Origin: Diogma glabrata
Lineage: Eukaryota; Arthropoda; Insecta; Diptera; Cylindrotomidae
DNA: 64,000 nt
Assembly: GCA_963693315.1 (NCBI GenBank)
Contig: OY856187.1
Coordinates: 78,876,796 to 78,940,795, forward strand
Direction of reading: 5' to 3'
A program made the position numbers and the translations under genes. The first letter of the stretch is position 1; every line of letters begins with the position of its first letter. Under the pieces are notes generated by a model. The model searched no databases. It saw nothing but the letters and a program-made list of their open reading frames with translations, and had not been told where the DNA came from. Positions 28,716 to 38,700 of the stretch are shown in pieces.

Positions 28716-31700
28716 TTAGGCACGAATGTCCTTGGAATGGTAAACACCTCTACGTTTAGAAACCAGGTCCTCCAGTTCGTAAGCAGCGCTACCTACCAAC
28801 CTTATTACTCTGGCTTCAATAAACTTCTGTGCAAGTTTAGCCGATAATTTCTTACCGGCGTCACTCAAAATAAAGTTCCTTCGGAACACCGTATCACCTG
28901 GTTTAAACAAAGTTAACCGAGCTCGTAGATTGTATCTTTCAGCACTTTTGACAAATGCTTCGGCAGTTAAATCAAGAATTCGAATCTTATTAAGATAATC
29001 AGGTCGCAGAATCGTTTCACCTGGATCATGAAGACTATTCAATCGTCTCAGCAGTTCATATGACGAACCATGAGTCACCATAGGTATGCCAAACATTGCG
29101 TAACATGGGGAACATTTAAGTGTCTGATGTAGGGAACAACGTAGTGCACAAGCGATCTCGCTCAAGTGCAGATCCCATTTAGAATGTTCCTCCTTTAAAT
29201 AGGCTCTAATACCAGATAAAACACTTCTATTTACCCGTTCCGAAGCGTTAGCTTGAGGTGAATATAACGCTAGTAATGTATGTTTCACTCCGTGCTTCGC
29301 CAAGAAATCTCCAAATAGTTTAGACTTAAACTGCGTCCCATTATCGGACACAATAACTTCGGGACAACCAAATACGTGAAAGACATTGGTAGCCAATAGA
29401 TGACAAATTGGTTCAGCGGTTAGTTTCCGTAAAGGAAATAAAAATGGATATTTAGTAACATGATCTAATACTACAAGAATAGCGATATTCCCGGCCTTTG
29501 AACGAGGATAAGGGCCAAGAATATCGATATACAATCGCTGACCAATTCGTTCTGTTTTCATCTGAGAAACCATGGGAGCACGAAGTGGAACATTAGTCGC
29601 TTTGATTTCTTTGCAGGTCTTACAATTTCCGATGTATGATTTAACCTGGGTATACATACGAGGCCAATAGTAAAATTTACGAATGTTAAACAAGGTTTTT
29701 GCTAGACCTCCATGAGATGAGGTAGGAGGATTGTGGGCCCTTGCAATACACTCGTCAGTGTATTCCTCAGGTAACCACAATTTCCAGACCTCACCCTCTG
29801 AAGGAATGTCAAGATCCAAACAAGCCAATCGTTTATAAACCCGACCAGAAATTACTTTCAGATCAGGCAATGTACCGTCTGCTTCGGTAACCAGATTTAC
29901 CAACTCCAAATATCGAGAAGTGTTGAAGAAAGGGGAATTAAGATCTAATTCAGGCACTGGACATAGTTCAGAAATGATATCGACAGAGTCACGTCTTGAT
30001 AGAGTGTCAGGAACAGTATTTAATTTTCCTTTTCGGTACTCAATATCAAAGACGTAACCCTGCAATTTCAAGCTCCAACGAGCCAATCGACCAGAAAGGT
30101 CTTTTTGTTGCATTAACCATTTTAATGAAGCATGGTCAGTTATGATCTTAAAGGCCTGACCCTCGACATACGCTCTAAACTTCTTTACCCCCAGTACGGC
30201 GGCTAGACACTCTTTCTCACTAGTGGAGTAATTGCGCTGCGCAGAATTTAGCTTTTTGGACATGTACGCTATGGGATGTTCCATACCGTCCATGTCACAC
30301 TGCATTAATACACAACCTATACCGTCGTTGCTAGCGTCGCACTGGAGAGTAAAGGGTTTAGTATAGTCGGGGTTTATGAGGACTGGTGCTGAGATGAGAG
30401 CATTTTTGAGGTTTACAAATGCTATTTCAGCTTCGGGTGTCCATACGAATTTATTAGAATTTTTCTTCAACAAATCTGATATTGGAGAGGACATAGCAGA
30501 GAAATCAGATATAAAACGGCGATAATAACCCGCCATACCCAGGAAACGTCGAATCTGTTTGGACGTACGCGGTGTAGGAAATTCAGAAATAGCTAGAGTT
30601 TTATCAGGATCAATTTTCAACGTACCACCTCCCACAACATATCCCAAATATTTTACCTCCGGCAAGAGAAACTTACTTTTTTCCACGTTTATCGTCAAGT
30701 TCGCACGTCTAAGACACTGGGAGATATCTTCTAACAGTTTCAGATGGGCCTCAAAGGTATCTGTAACTATTAGAAGATCATCCAAGTATACGAAGACGCA
30801 CGACTTGAGATGTGGAGGAATTACTTGGTCCATCAATTTGGTCATTGTTTGCGGCGCATTGCACAGTCCGAAAGGCATTCTTACGAACTGATACAATGGC
30901 CGCCCTGGGACCGTAAAAGCAGTTTTCTCTCGGGAGTGTTTTTCTAACGGTATCTGCCAGAAAGCGTCTTTCAGATCCAAACTGGAAATGAAATTACTTT
31001 GTGGCAGACGACTCAAGATCCCATCTATCTGTGGAAGGGGGTAAGCATCCTTCTTAGTAACTGTATTGACCTTTCTACTATCCAAACAAAGACGATTCTT
31101 CCCAGGTTTGCGAATTAAGACCACCGGACTTGACCATGGGCTGTTTGAAACCTCTATAATACCCAGAGACAACATCCTATCCAGTTCTTCTCCCATCAGT
31201 TTCTCAATGGCGGGCGATATTGGATAGTGTCGTTGCTTGATGGGAGCTGCAGTCCCCACATCAATAACGTGTTCCAACAAATGTGTTCGACCCAGACCCA
31301 TTTTTGAAAATGATGGTAGAAGCTGAATAGTGTTTTGTAGACGTGTTTGATTGTCCATAGACAATTCTGAAATTCCTGACTCCGTAGTCGAAAATGTAGG
31401 TAAGTTAAATATCGGGTTAAACAAACCAAAAGCGTTAAAGAAATCTATACCTAGATATAGATCTTGAGTTAAAGACGGGATAACGAAGACGTCCAGGGTT
31501 CTGACTTGGTTCATAAATGAAATCTTTGTCTTTATAAACCCCAAGATCTTCTGTCTTTGGCCATCGGCAGTACGAACTACTGCAGACGAATAAGTCAGAA
31601 GGTCTGGAGTCTGTATGATTTCTGTAGCAAAATCACCACCAATTACAGTCAAAGACGCTCCACTATCCAACAGTCCAGTATGTTGTTTACCCAATATTGA

Positions 31701-32198
31701 CACTGTGGCATAAGATCTCACATCGTTGGCCAATTTCACAATAGAGGAAATGGTTTTAGTTTTAAACAAATGACGTTGTTGCCAATAAATACGAGAACGG
31801 AGCGCAGAGCGCGATGGAATTTTCAAAGATGATAATGAATCGACAAATATGTTTGAGCGTACTTTCAGGTATTCGTTCAATCGTTGTTGGAACGATTTGA
31901 TTTTGGTCCATAATGGAGGTGGTTCAGTATGATCGGGTGTTCGTTTCAATAATTTCACATCAGTATCATGAGTGGGTACTAATGTAACTGAAGTAGTATT
32001 CAACGGGTGTCCTATCAGATTGGAAGTTGAGGTTAGGTTCGACCGTGTATCGGGTACTAATAAGTTATTGGGATTGGTAGATGAAATATTTGAAGGATCA
32101 GGAGACAAATTAAATTTGGTCTTAGATGAATCTAAGACAGGTCTTGGGAGCGAGAAAAGGTGTTGGGATTCTGGCCCCCCCTTCGGTTTCCCTGACAA
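28716..32198 (-). CDS. pol: Pol polyprotein: protease, reverse transcriptase, RNase H, integrase
   Basis: This is 1160 residues, uninterrupted, numbered from 32198. The aspartic protease motif LLDSGAS is at about 176-182. Reverse transcriptase spans about 325-515 with MPFGLCNAP and the catalytic YLDD at 471-474. RNase H spans about 610-735 with acidic residues at D621 (CDAS), near E661 and at D688. Integrase has the HHCC zinc site (H822, H829, C859, C862), D892, D952 and E987 (34 residues between the last two), and a C-terminal module ending AAYELEDLV. Gene order and the YLDD/FGLCNAP signature are Ty3/gypsy-type. It overlaps gag by 67 nt in the -1 frame. The annotated first codon is not a likely start: synthesis by frameshifting from gag is expected. 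All key catalytic residues are present, so pol looks intact. Confidence 0.95.
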   Translation of the reverse strand: MSGKPKGGPESQHLFSLPRPVLDSSKTKFNLSPDPSNISSTNPNNLLVPDTRSNLTSTSNLIGHPLNTTSVTLVPTHDTDVKLLKRTPDHTEPPPLWTKIKSFQQRLNEYLKVRSNIFVDSLSSLKIPSRSALRSRIYWQQRHLFKTKTISSIVKLANDVRSYATVSILGKQHTGLLDSGASLTVIGGDFATEIIQTPDLLTYSSAVVRTADGQRQKILGFIKTKISFMNQVRTLDVFVIPSLTQDLYLGIDFFNAFGLFNPIFNLPTFSTTESGISELSMDNQTRLQNTIQLLPSFSKMGLGRTHLLEHVIDVGTAAPIKQRHYPISPAIEKLMGEELDRMLSLGIIEVSNSPWSSPVVLIRKPGKNRLCLDSRKVNTVTKKDAYPLPQIDGILSRLPQSNFISSLDLKDAFWQIPLEKHSREKTAFTVPGRPLYQFVRMPFGLCNAPQTMTKLMDQVIPPHLKSCVFVYLDDLLIVTDTFEAHLKLLEDISQCLRRANLTINVEKSKFLLPEVKYLGYVVGGGTLKIDPDKTLAISEFPTPRTSKQIRRFLGMAGYYRRFISDFSAMSSPISDLLKKNSNKFVWTPEAEIAFVNLKNALISAPVLINPDYTKPFTLQCDASNDGIGCVLMQCDMDGMEHPIAYMSKKLNSAQRNYSTSEKECLAAVLGVKKFRAYVEGQAFKIITDHASLKWLMQQKDLSGRLARWSLKLQGYVFDIEYRKGKLNTVPDTLSRRDSVDIISELCPVPELDLNSPFFNTSRYLELVNLVTEADGTLPDLKVISGRVYKRLACLDLDIPSEGEVWKLWLPEEYTDECIARAHNPPTSSHGGLAKTLFNIRKFYYWPRMYTQVKSYIGNCKTCKEIKATNVPLRAPMVSQMKTERIGQRLYIDILGPYPRSKAGNIAILVVLDHVTKYPFLFPLRKLTAEPICHLLATNVFHVFGCPEVIVSDNGTQFKSKLFGDFLAKHGVKHTLLALYSPQANASERVNRSVLSGIRAYLKEEHSKWDLHLSEIACALRCSLHQTLKCSPCYAMFGIPMVTHGSSYELLRRLNSLHDPGETILRPDYLNKIRILDLTAEAFVKSAERYNLRARLTLFKPGDTVFRRNFILSDAGKKLSAKLAQKFIEARVIRLVGSAAYELEDLVSKRRGVYHSKDIRA

Positions 32199-33694
32199 TT
32201 TTCACAATTAGGACATAACACATCGTCTTTTCCACATCCCCAACAAAACAAACGCTGTGATTCACGACAATCGTGCCACCGGTGACCAGGTCGTTTACAG
32301 TTCCAACAAATAGTTGAACTGGTTATTCGTCTCATATTAGGGGCGGGCTGTATTGCCGCGAGTTCGTTGGATGCAATTGGTAGCGATTCAGTTGGCATTT
32401 CGCTAATTTGAATTTGTGAGAATTCACGATCCAAGTCCACTTCTGACACCGGTCTAGATGGTCTAATATTATAATCTCGTGGTCTGGTTATTGATTCGGC
32501 CCATAATTTTTCACGATCACGGCAGAGCTGGCGCAGATGTTCCAGTCCATAAATGGTAACATATAGTAGCTCCCTTCTAATTTCCAATCGTAAGTTGTTG
32601 CGTATCAAGGATAACAACTCTGCGTCCGACATCGGTACCCGAAGTTTATCGGCCAGTCGATAAATTGATTGTAGGAATTCATCAAACAATTCAGTGGGCC
32701 GCTGTTTCCTGGCCCTCATCCGCTCCTTTACCTCTTCGTCCGTCTGCCTGTCCTGAAATTCTATTCGAAGAGCATGACATAAGTCAGTCCAAATAAGCTG
32801 TCGGTTCTGGCGAAAATATCTCCAGAACCAATCAGCTGCTCGATCTGTGAATAACAGGTACAGACAACGGGTGACAATAGTAAAATCGTTATTTAAACAC
32901 ATCTCTGTCAGCCGCTCTATCCTGAAGATGAATGCTTCAACATCCAGACCATCGGGTCTGCCTGAGAACGTTACGTTCCAATTTCTAACTGTGGTAGAGT
33001 GCTGATCGAGATGTGTTCTCATTCTAGCTGGAGCAAGAGCAGGATGAGGTTCAGCGAACATTGGTGGTGCTGGTACATTATTTTGCACAAACGCATTTAC
33101 TGGCGTGTAATTTGAATGAACCGATGAATGACGCGGGGTGGTGGGTGATACTGCAATTGGTGCTAGAGGTAACAACACTTCCGGTGCTGGAGCACGTGAT
33201 TGCATCATTGAGTGATTAATTCTCGAAATTTCCTGATCGATGTGTGCATTTACCGCTTCCTGAAAACCGTGATCTTCCGCTGCAGCGGCACCATATATGG
33301 GAGATCGTTGAGCTATATTCACTCGCACTTCATCGGCGAGTCGAGATGGTGGAAGACGGTTTGCCAAAGGCGTGGACGAGGGCTGATTTCCGGTACTGGA
33401 ACGACGTTGCCAACCTGCGGTAACAGATCGAGTCACAGGTCGCGGTGGGGGTGGCACTATTGTATAATTATTTTTATCTATCCCTCGAGGCAACCTCTGT
33501 AATTCTGCACGCTCACAAGCGGCTCGACAAATTGGGCAGGTGCGATTCTGCAACAACCAGTCGTTGAGGCAGATGTCATGAAAGAGATGGTTACACCGAG
33601 TGAGAAGTTTTACGTCGGCCGGCACTATTTCGTGTTGTCAAACAGCACAAGAGCTGGACCTATCCAGAACGTCAATCTTATCAGTGGCAGACAT
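32132..33694 (-). pseudogene. gag: Gag with an N-terminal RING-H2 finger; TGA at codon 19
   Basis: The likely start is ATG at 33692-33694; codon 19 (33638-33640) is TGA, and the frame is then open to 32132 (520 codons in all). Residue C16 is followed after two residues by the TGA and then C34, H36, H39, C42, C53 and C56, which is exact RING-H2 spacing with the stop in the second cysteine position. After a Pro-rich linker comes a retrotransposon Gag (capsid-like) domain, about residues 235-400, then a CX2CX4HX4C zinc knuckle (about 463-476) and a second Cys-rich knuckle (about 483-497). Gag packages RNA and forms particles; a RING finger usually implies ubiquitin-ligase activity, but that is inference. 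The stop is either a point mutation or a read-through codon; the frame after it shows no other damage. Confidence 0.85.
32174..32180 (-). promoter_or_regulatory. Candidate -1 ribosomal frameshift heptamer G GGG GGC
   Basis: On the minus strand seven G followed by CC lie in the gag/pol overlap. In the gag frame the codons are AGG GGG GGC, fitting X XXY YYZ, and a -1 slip puts ribosomes into the pol frame (AAG GGG GGG CCA). No downstream pseudoknot was assessed. Confidence 0.75.
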
Positions 33695-34034
33695 TATGAA
33701 TACTCAAACCGCCGCACAGGGCCAGACCAATAAAGGCAAGTATATGGAGAGCGAAAAGAAAATTGATACACTATCAATGCGAGCGCTGAAGCCAAATAAA
33801 CAATTTAATTATTAATAAAAATAAAATTATTTTATTACAATATTTACTTCAAATATATTAAAGCAGAATTCAAAGAGCTATATGGAATTTCCGTTATTCA
33901 AACCTCAAACAGCTGCGCGTTATCTGACCAATTGCGAGAAGGTGGAGGGGGAAGAGAAAATCAATAAACTATGCTATTGCTGACGGTGGATTACAATAAA
34001 AAAATTAAAAATAAATAAATGAAATATTGAGAGC

Positions 34035-34135
34035 AAGTGCGTATGCTATACTATTGAAAGCGGTGGAAATATCGAAAAAGTCTGGATCCAATTTCGGGCA
34101 AATCCAGCGGTTCCCGGTACTCGAAAGTTAACGAA
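34035..34135. repeat. Internal repeated block, copy 2
   Basis: It is the partner of 28150-28255, roughly 70% alike by eye, in the same orientation. A weaker third trace (GCTATTGCTGACGGTGGA) is at about 33973. Confidence 0.7.
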
Positions 34136-34559
34136 TAACAAAAAAAGAATATGGAGAGCGGCAAGCCTACCGGTTCGACAAGCAAATGTGTTTCAAAATT
34201 TATCAAAAATACAAAAAAAACTTAGCCTATCATGCCTTAAACGAAAATATACAAACAAGATTAAATCTAACAATCTATACCTAATATTAATCGAATTGTA
34301 GTCTTCTATCCAGGTTAGCTTTAAATTGGTGAATAAAATTTTTGGTTTTCCGTTATAATTTTCTTATTCTTGATGCTTATTTATTTGAGTTGAATACTCT
34401 TCGTTTTCCTTATTTGATATATTATTAATTCCTATATTTGGTTTAAATACGTATTCTTGATGTATAATCTATTTGTTTAATATTTATTTTTTTGTGCTGG
34501 CATCTAAAATATATTGAAAAAAAAAAATTTAGTTCCCAATATTATCAGCTGTTTTGCCG

Positions 34560-34750
34560 TCTTATGTATTTATTAACTATTTAATTAATAAATACTTATT
34601 TATTTCTTTATTAAATATTTATTTATTTATTATTATATTTATTTATTGGTTATTCTATTTATTTATTTATTATTATATTTATTTATTTGCTATTTACACA
34701 ATAATAAATATTTATTTTCCTTTTTTTTTTGTTATTTATTTATTTGTGGA
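34560..34750. repeat. ATTT-type microsatellite tract
   Basis: These are runs of ATTT with TATTAT interruptions inside the retrotransposon leader. The plus-strand frame at 34554-35018 is largely a translation of this tract. Confidence 0.85.
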
Positions 34751-35776
34751 CGGAGGACAGACGGACCAATCCTGGGGGAAGTTCACCACACATGGGGCTG
34801 GAAGGGGTGATCGCCGGTCTTTCATTATTTGTTGTTGTTTTAAGATGTTTTTGTTTGTTTGGGACCAAAGAAAAGTAAAATTATGCTACGTTAAAGGATG
34901 GGAAATCAGAAAGGAGAAGGGAAGAAGAGCGGAGGTAAAAGGATGGGAAAAGGTAGGGTGGGAAAGGAATAAGAAGGGGTATGTGCTGATGGGATCTCAC
35001 CCAGCTGACAAGTGCTGACGGGATGGCCAGAAGATAAATCCTCTGGACCACCATTCGATCATCAACACCTGCCAACTGCGATCCACACCACCAACACATA
35101 CGGGCGAGGTGCTATGATCTGAGTTAATCCAATTAACTCGCGACATGAAGGCTGGGCGAACATCTTCCCTCAGCAGTTGATATCGAACTGCTTTAGAAGA
35201 TGTTCCCCAGTATCATTCGCGAGAACCGGACAACTCAGACCATAGGGTGCTAACGCTCCAGGGAGGGGACTCTAACGTTATGGAGCAGTTAGCCCAGCTG
35301 AGAATCTCACTGTCACAGCGAACCCAGAGCATAGCCAGATGACCAGGATGGATGTGATAGGCGTATACGCCATTTCACAAATATCTAATCCTGGCACCCG
35401 GTCACCCCCGGCATTCCCCGTGCCAGTAAGAAACCCAGCCGTTACTAGGGTCCGTGGGTTTGTAAAGCCCATTGAGAATGATTCCGAAGAACCATTCTCA
35501 CCCTTGCGTTATCAAAATACAAAAAGGAGAGTTGTAGCTGGAGGCGTGGGGACGCAAAACCCCATCGAAGGAAAGTCTGAGGAATCTCAGACTTCCTTCG
35601 CTCCTGCGCGTATGAAGCAGGGAACTGCTTCCACGCCGCCAGAGTCTCTTACTATTGTTGGGTGCAACTTGAAAATTAACATGAAAAAAAATTTTCAAAA
35701 AAAAATTTTTCAAATTTTGTGTAAACATGGAGGGACTCCTCCAGGGTCCTACATCACTGTAGAAACCCTTAGAGGA

Positions 35777-35794
35777 GCCCCACGTTGGGCGCCA
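35777..35794 (-). promoter_or_regulatory. Primer binding site for tRNA-Lys (CUU type)
   Basis: The plus strand reads GCCCCACGTTGGGCGCCA, the 3' end of tRNA-Lys(CUU) as I recall it, including CCA. The minus strand is therefore a perfect 18-nt primer site, 3 nt inside the 5' LTR. It fixes the orientation of the element. Confidence 0.9.
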
Positions 35795-35797
35795 ATT

Positions 35798-38700
35798 TGT
35801 AATGAAGCGCTTTCTCAGTGGCGAACCAATGAGAGTGGCATAGCAGGAAGCGTACCTTGAGTAGTTTAAAGCCATCACGACTAAGACTCAGCCATCGCGG
35901 GTTTGATAGAGTAATACCTGCTACTTCAGCACAAATACAGAAATGTACGCTATTTACGAAAATCTGCAGAAATGGAAAGAAATACAAGTGGAAAAATGGA
36001 GACTCTGGCGACGCCATGGGCGAAAGATCCACGATCACCACGCCCAACCCCTACATTCACTCTCAGACGCCCACACACTCACACGTCACACATTCACCCA
36101 CACATTCGACGACTAGCATGTCCCGATTCAATCTCTGACACGCCCTTTTACACCCATTCACACCCCCCACCTTAATAAAAAAAAAATAAAAAAAAAAAAA
36201 CAAACTGAGTGTACTCACCCCACGATTAATTCCTGACCTCCTATTCCGATTCCATCAGCCTTCCATTGGTACGCTGGTCACGTTGGAGAATTTCGATGGA
36301 TAAAGCGTTGATTAGAAACGTTATCTGATAATATTGTTGAAGAAAAATGATGAGTAGAAACGATCAATAAACTAGTAATCATCAGCGGTAAGTAATGTTG
36401 TTGAATAAAACGTTAATTAGAAACGTTAAATGATAACATTGTTGAATAAATATGATGAGTAGAAACGTTCAATAAACTAGCAATCATCAGCGGTAAGTAA
36501 TTTTGTTGAATGAAACGTTAATTAGAAACGTTAAATGATAATATTGTTGAATAAATATGATGAGTAGAAACGTTCAATAAACTAGTAATCATCAGCGGTA
36601 AGTAATTTTGTTGAATGAAACGTTAATTAGAAACGTTAAATGATAATATTGTTGAATAAATATGATGAGTAGAAACGTTCACTAAACTAGTAATCATCAG
36701 CGGTAAGTAATGTTGTTGAGTAAAACGTTAATTAGAAACGTTAAATGATAATATTGTTGAATAAATATGATGAGTAGAAACGTTCAATAAACTAGCAATC
36801 ATCAGCGGTAAGTAATGTTGTTCTTATAAACAATGAATAAATGGTTGTGTAGAAATGTTGAATAAATTTGCAATCATTAAACAATTTTATTGAATAAACG
36901 TTACGTAGAAACGTTAATTGATATCGTTGTTGCAGTGAATGACCCGTAGGAACATTCCATAAACTGGCAGTCAGCAGCGTTATATAATGTTGTTCTTATA
37001 AACAATGAATAAATGGTTGTGTAGAAATGTTAAATAAATTTGCAATCATTAAACAATTTTATTGAATAAACGTTACGTAGAAACGTTAATTGATATCGTT
37101 GTTGCAGTGACTGACCCGTAGGAACATTCCATAAACTGGCAGTCAGCAGCGTTATATAATGTTGTTCTTATAAACAATGAATAAATGGTTGTGTAGAAAT
37201 GTTAAATAAATTTGCAATCATTAAACAATTTTATTGAATAAACGTTACGTAGAAACGTTAATTGATATCGTTGTTGCAGTGACTGACCCGTAGGAACATT
37301 CCATAAACTGGCAGTCAGCAGCGTTATATAATGTTGTTCTTATAAACAATGAATAAATGGTTGTGTAGAAATGTTAAATAAACTGGCAATCAGCAAACAA
37401 TTCTATTAAATAAAACGTGACGTAGAAACGTTAATGGATGACGTTGTTGCAGCAAATGACAAGTAGAACCATTCCGTAAACTTGCAAGCATCAGCGTTGA
37501 AGGATTTTGTTGAATAAAACGTTGAACACAATGATAACGTTGTGAGAAAAAAAAATGGTACATAGAAACGTTAAATAAACTTGCAATCAATTAAGCCGAA
37601 TGCGTTGAAATGTAGTTGTGGCAGGATGCGTTGAAATCAAAAATAAGTGTACCAACACTAGCCAAACTATTTATTGAAATCGAACGGTGACAATTTGTAT
37701 CAATGATGGGAACGCAATACGGCAAAACATAATTGTTGACGTATGCGTTGAAATCCAAAACTTGTAGTAAATGGCACCAACACCAGTTAAACTATTCGTT
37801 GCAGTATATCTGTAATAATTTTGTATCAATGATAGTGAAGCAATACGGCAAAAAAGAACAATTGTTGACGTATGCGTTGAAATCCAAACAATGTGACAAA
37901 TTGTACCAACACTAGTTAAACTATACGTGCAGGATAACTGTAATAATTTTGTAACAATGATAGTGAAGCAATACGGCAAAAGTAATGGTTGACGTATGCG
38001 TTGAAATCCCAAAGGTAATCAATTGTAACCACACCCGTTAAATTATTCGTTGAAGTATAACTGTAACCAAGTTGTAACAATGATAATGAAGCGATACGGC
38101 AGTAATTAAATGAAAATTTTGTATTATTGGTGTGTCGAAACAGGTATAATAGACGATAGCAACAGCCAAAAACCTGATGCCAATGCTGAGTTGCACTAAC
38201 CTACAGTAGTAACCGCCAAAATATTGATACGGCGGATGATGATATTGTGGCCTCATCGTTGAAGGACGTCATATTCCGGCCTTTTTTATAATTTGGATCT
38301 TGCATCATATTATTAATTTATTCACATCAACATCCAACTTCAAAATAGTACTGCCATTTAAATTTGGTAAATTTCAGAATCACAAATAAAAATAAACCAT
38401 TTCTTTTATGTTATCATAACACAAGTTATCAAATTCCACGACGTTCAATAGAAAATAAAATACAGCATACGTTCATTTAGCATAATAACTGTAATCATAT
38501 TTTGTTACAATTCGATTGTCTATTTAAACAAATACACAACTAATAAATAAGATACATCTTTCTTTTACATAATATAGTAGTTCGAATTTATAATATTTAT
38601 CGTACCTTCTTAAATCTTCGGCAGTCGAAATAATTTAAGTTTTACAAAAAAATAGGACTCATTCAACTGAGTTAAAAACTTTTAATTAGTACAAACAATT

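Larger units (their letters stand above)
33695..35776 (-). other. 2.1-kb untranslated leader of the retrotransposon
   Basis: It runs between the primer site and gag. It contains block 34035-34135, an AT-rich ATTT microsatellite (34560-34750) and a GC-richer part (34760-35776). The plus-strand frame 35339-35860 is not in element orientation and runs into the LTR, so it is not called. Confidence 0.75.

Noticed and set aside
30559..33502. Plus-strand frames over gag and pol
   Set aside because: They are shadows of the strongly supported minus-strand coding frames.
32132..33625. Gag starting at the GTG at 33625
   Set aside because: That start would cut the RING finger in half; an ATG at 33692-33694 in the same frame gives the missing first cysteine, with only a TGA between.
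33638..33640. Selenocysteine at the TGA
   Set aside because: It is attractive because it replaces a Cys codon, but no SECIS element was identified and a point mutation is simpler. Kept only as a hypothesis.
35339..35860. Plus-strand 173-codon frame at the leader/LTR junction
   Set aside because: It is opposite to the element's orientation, crosses the LTR boundary and the primer site, and has no recognisable domain.
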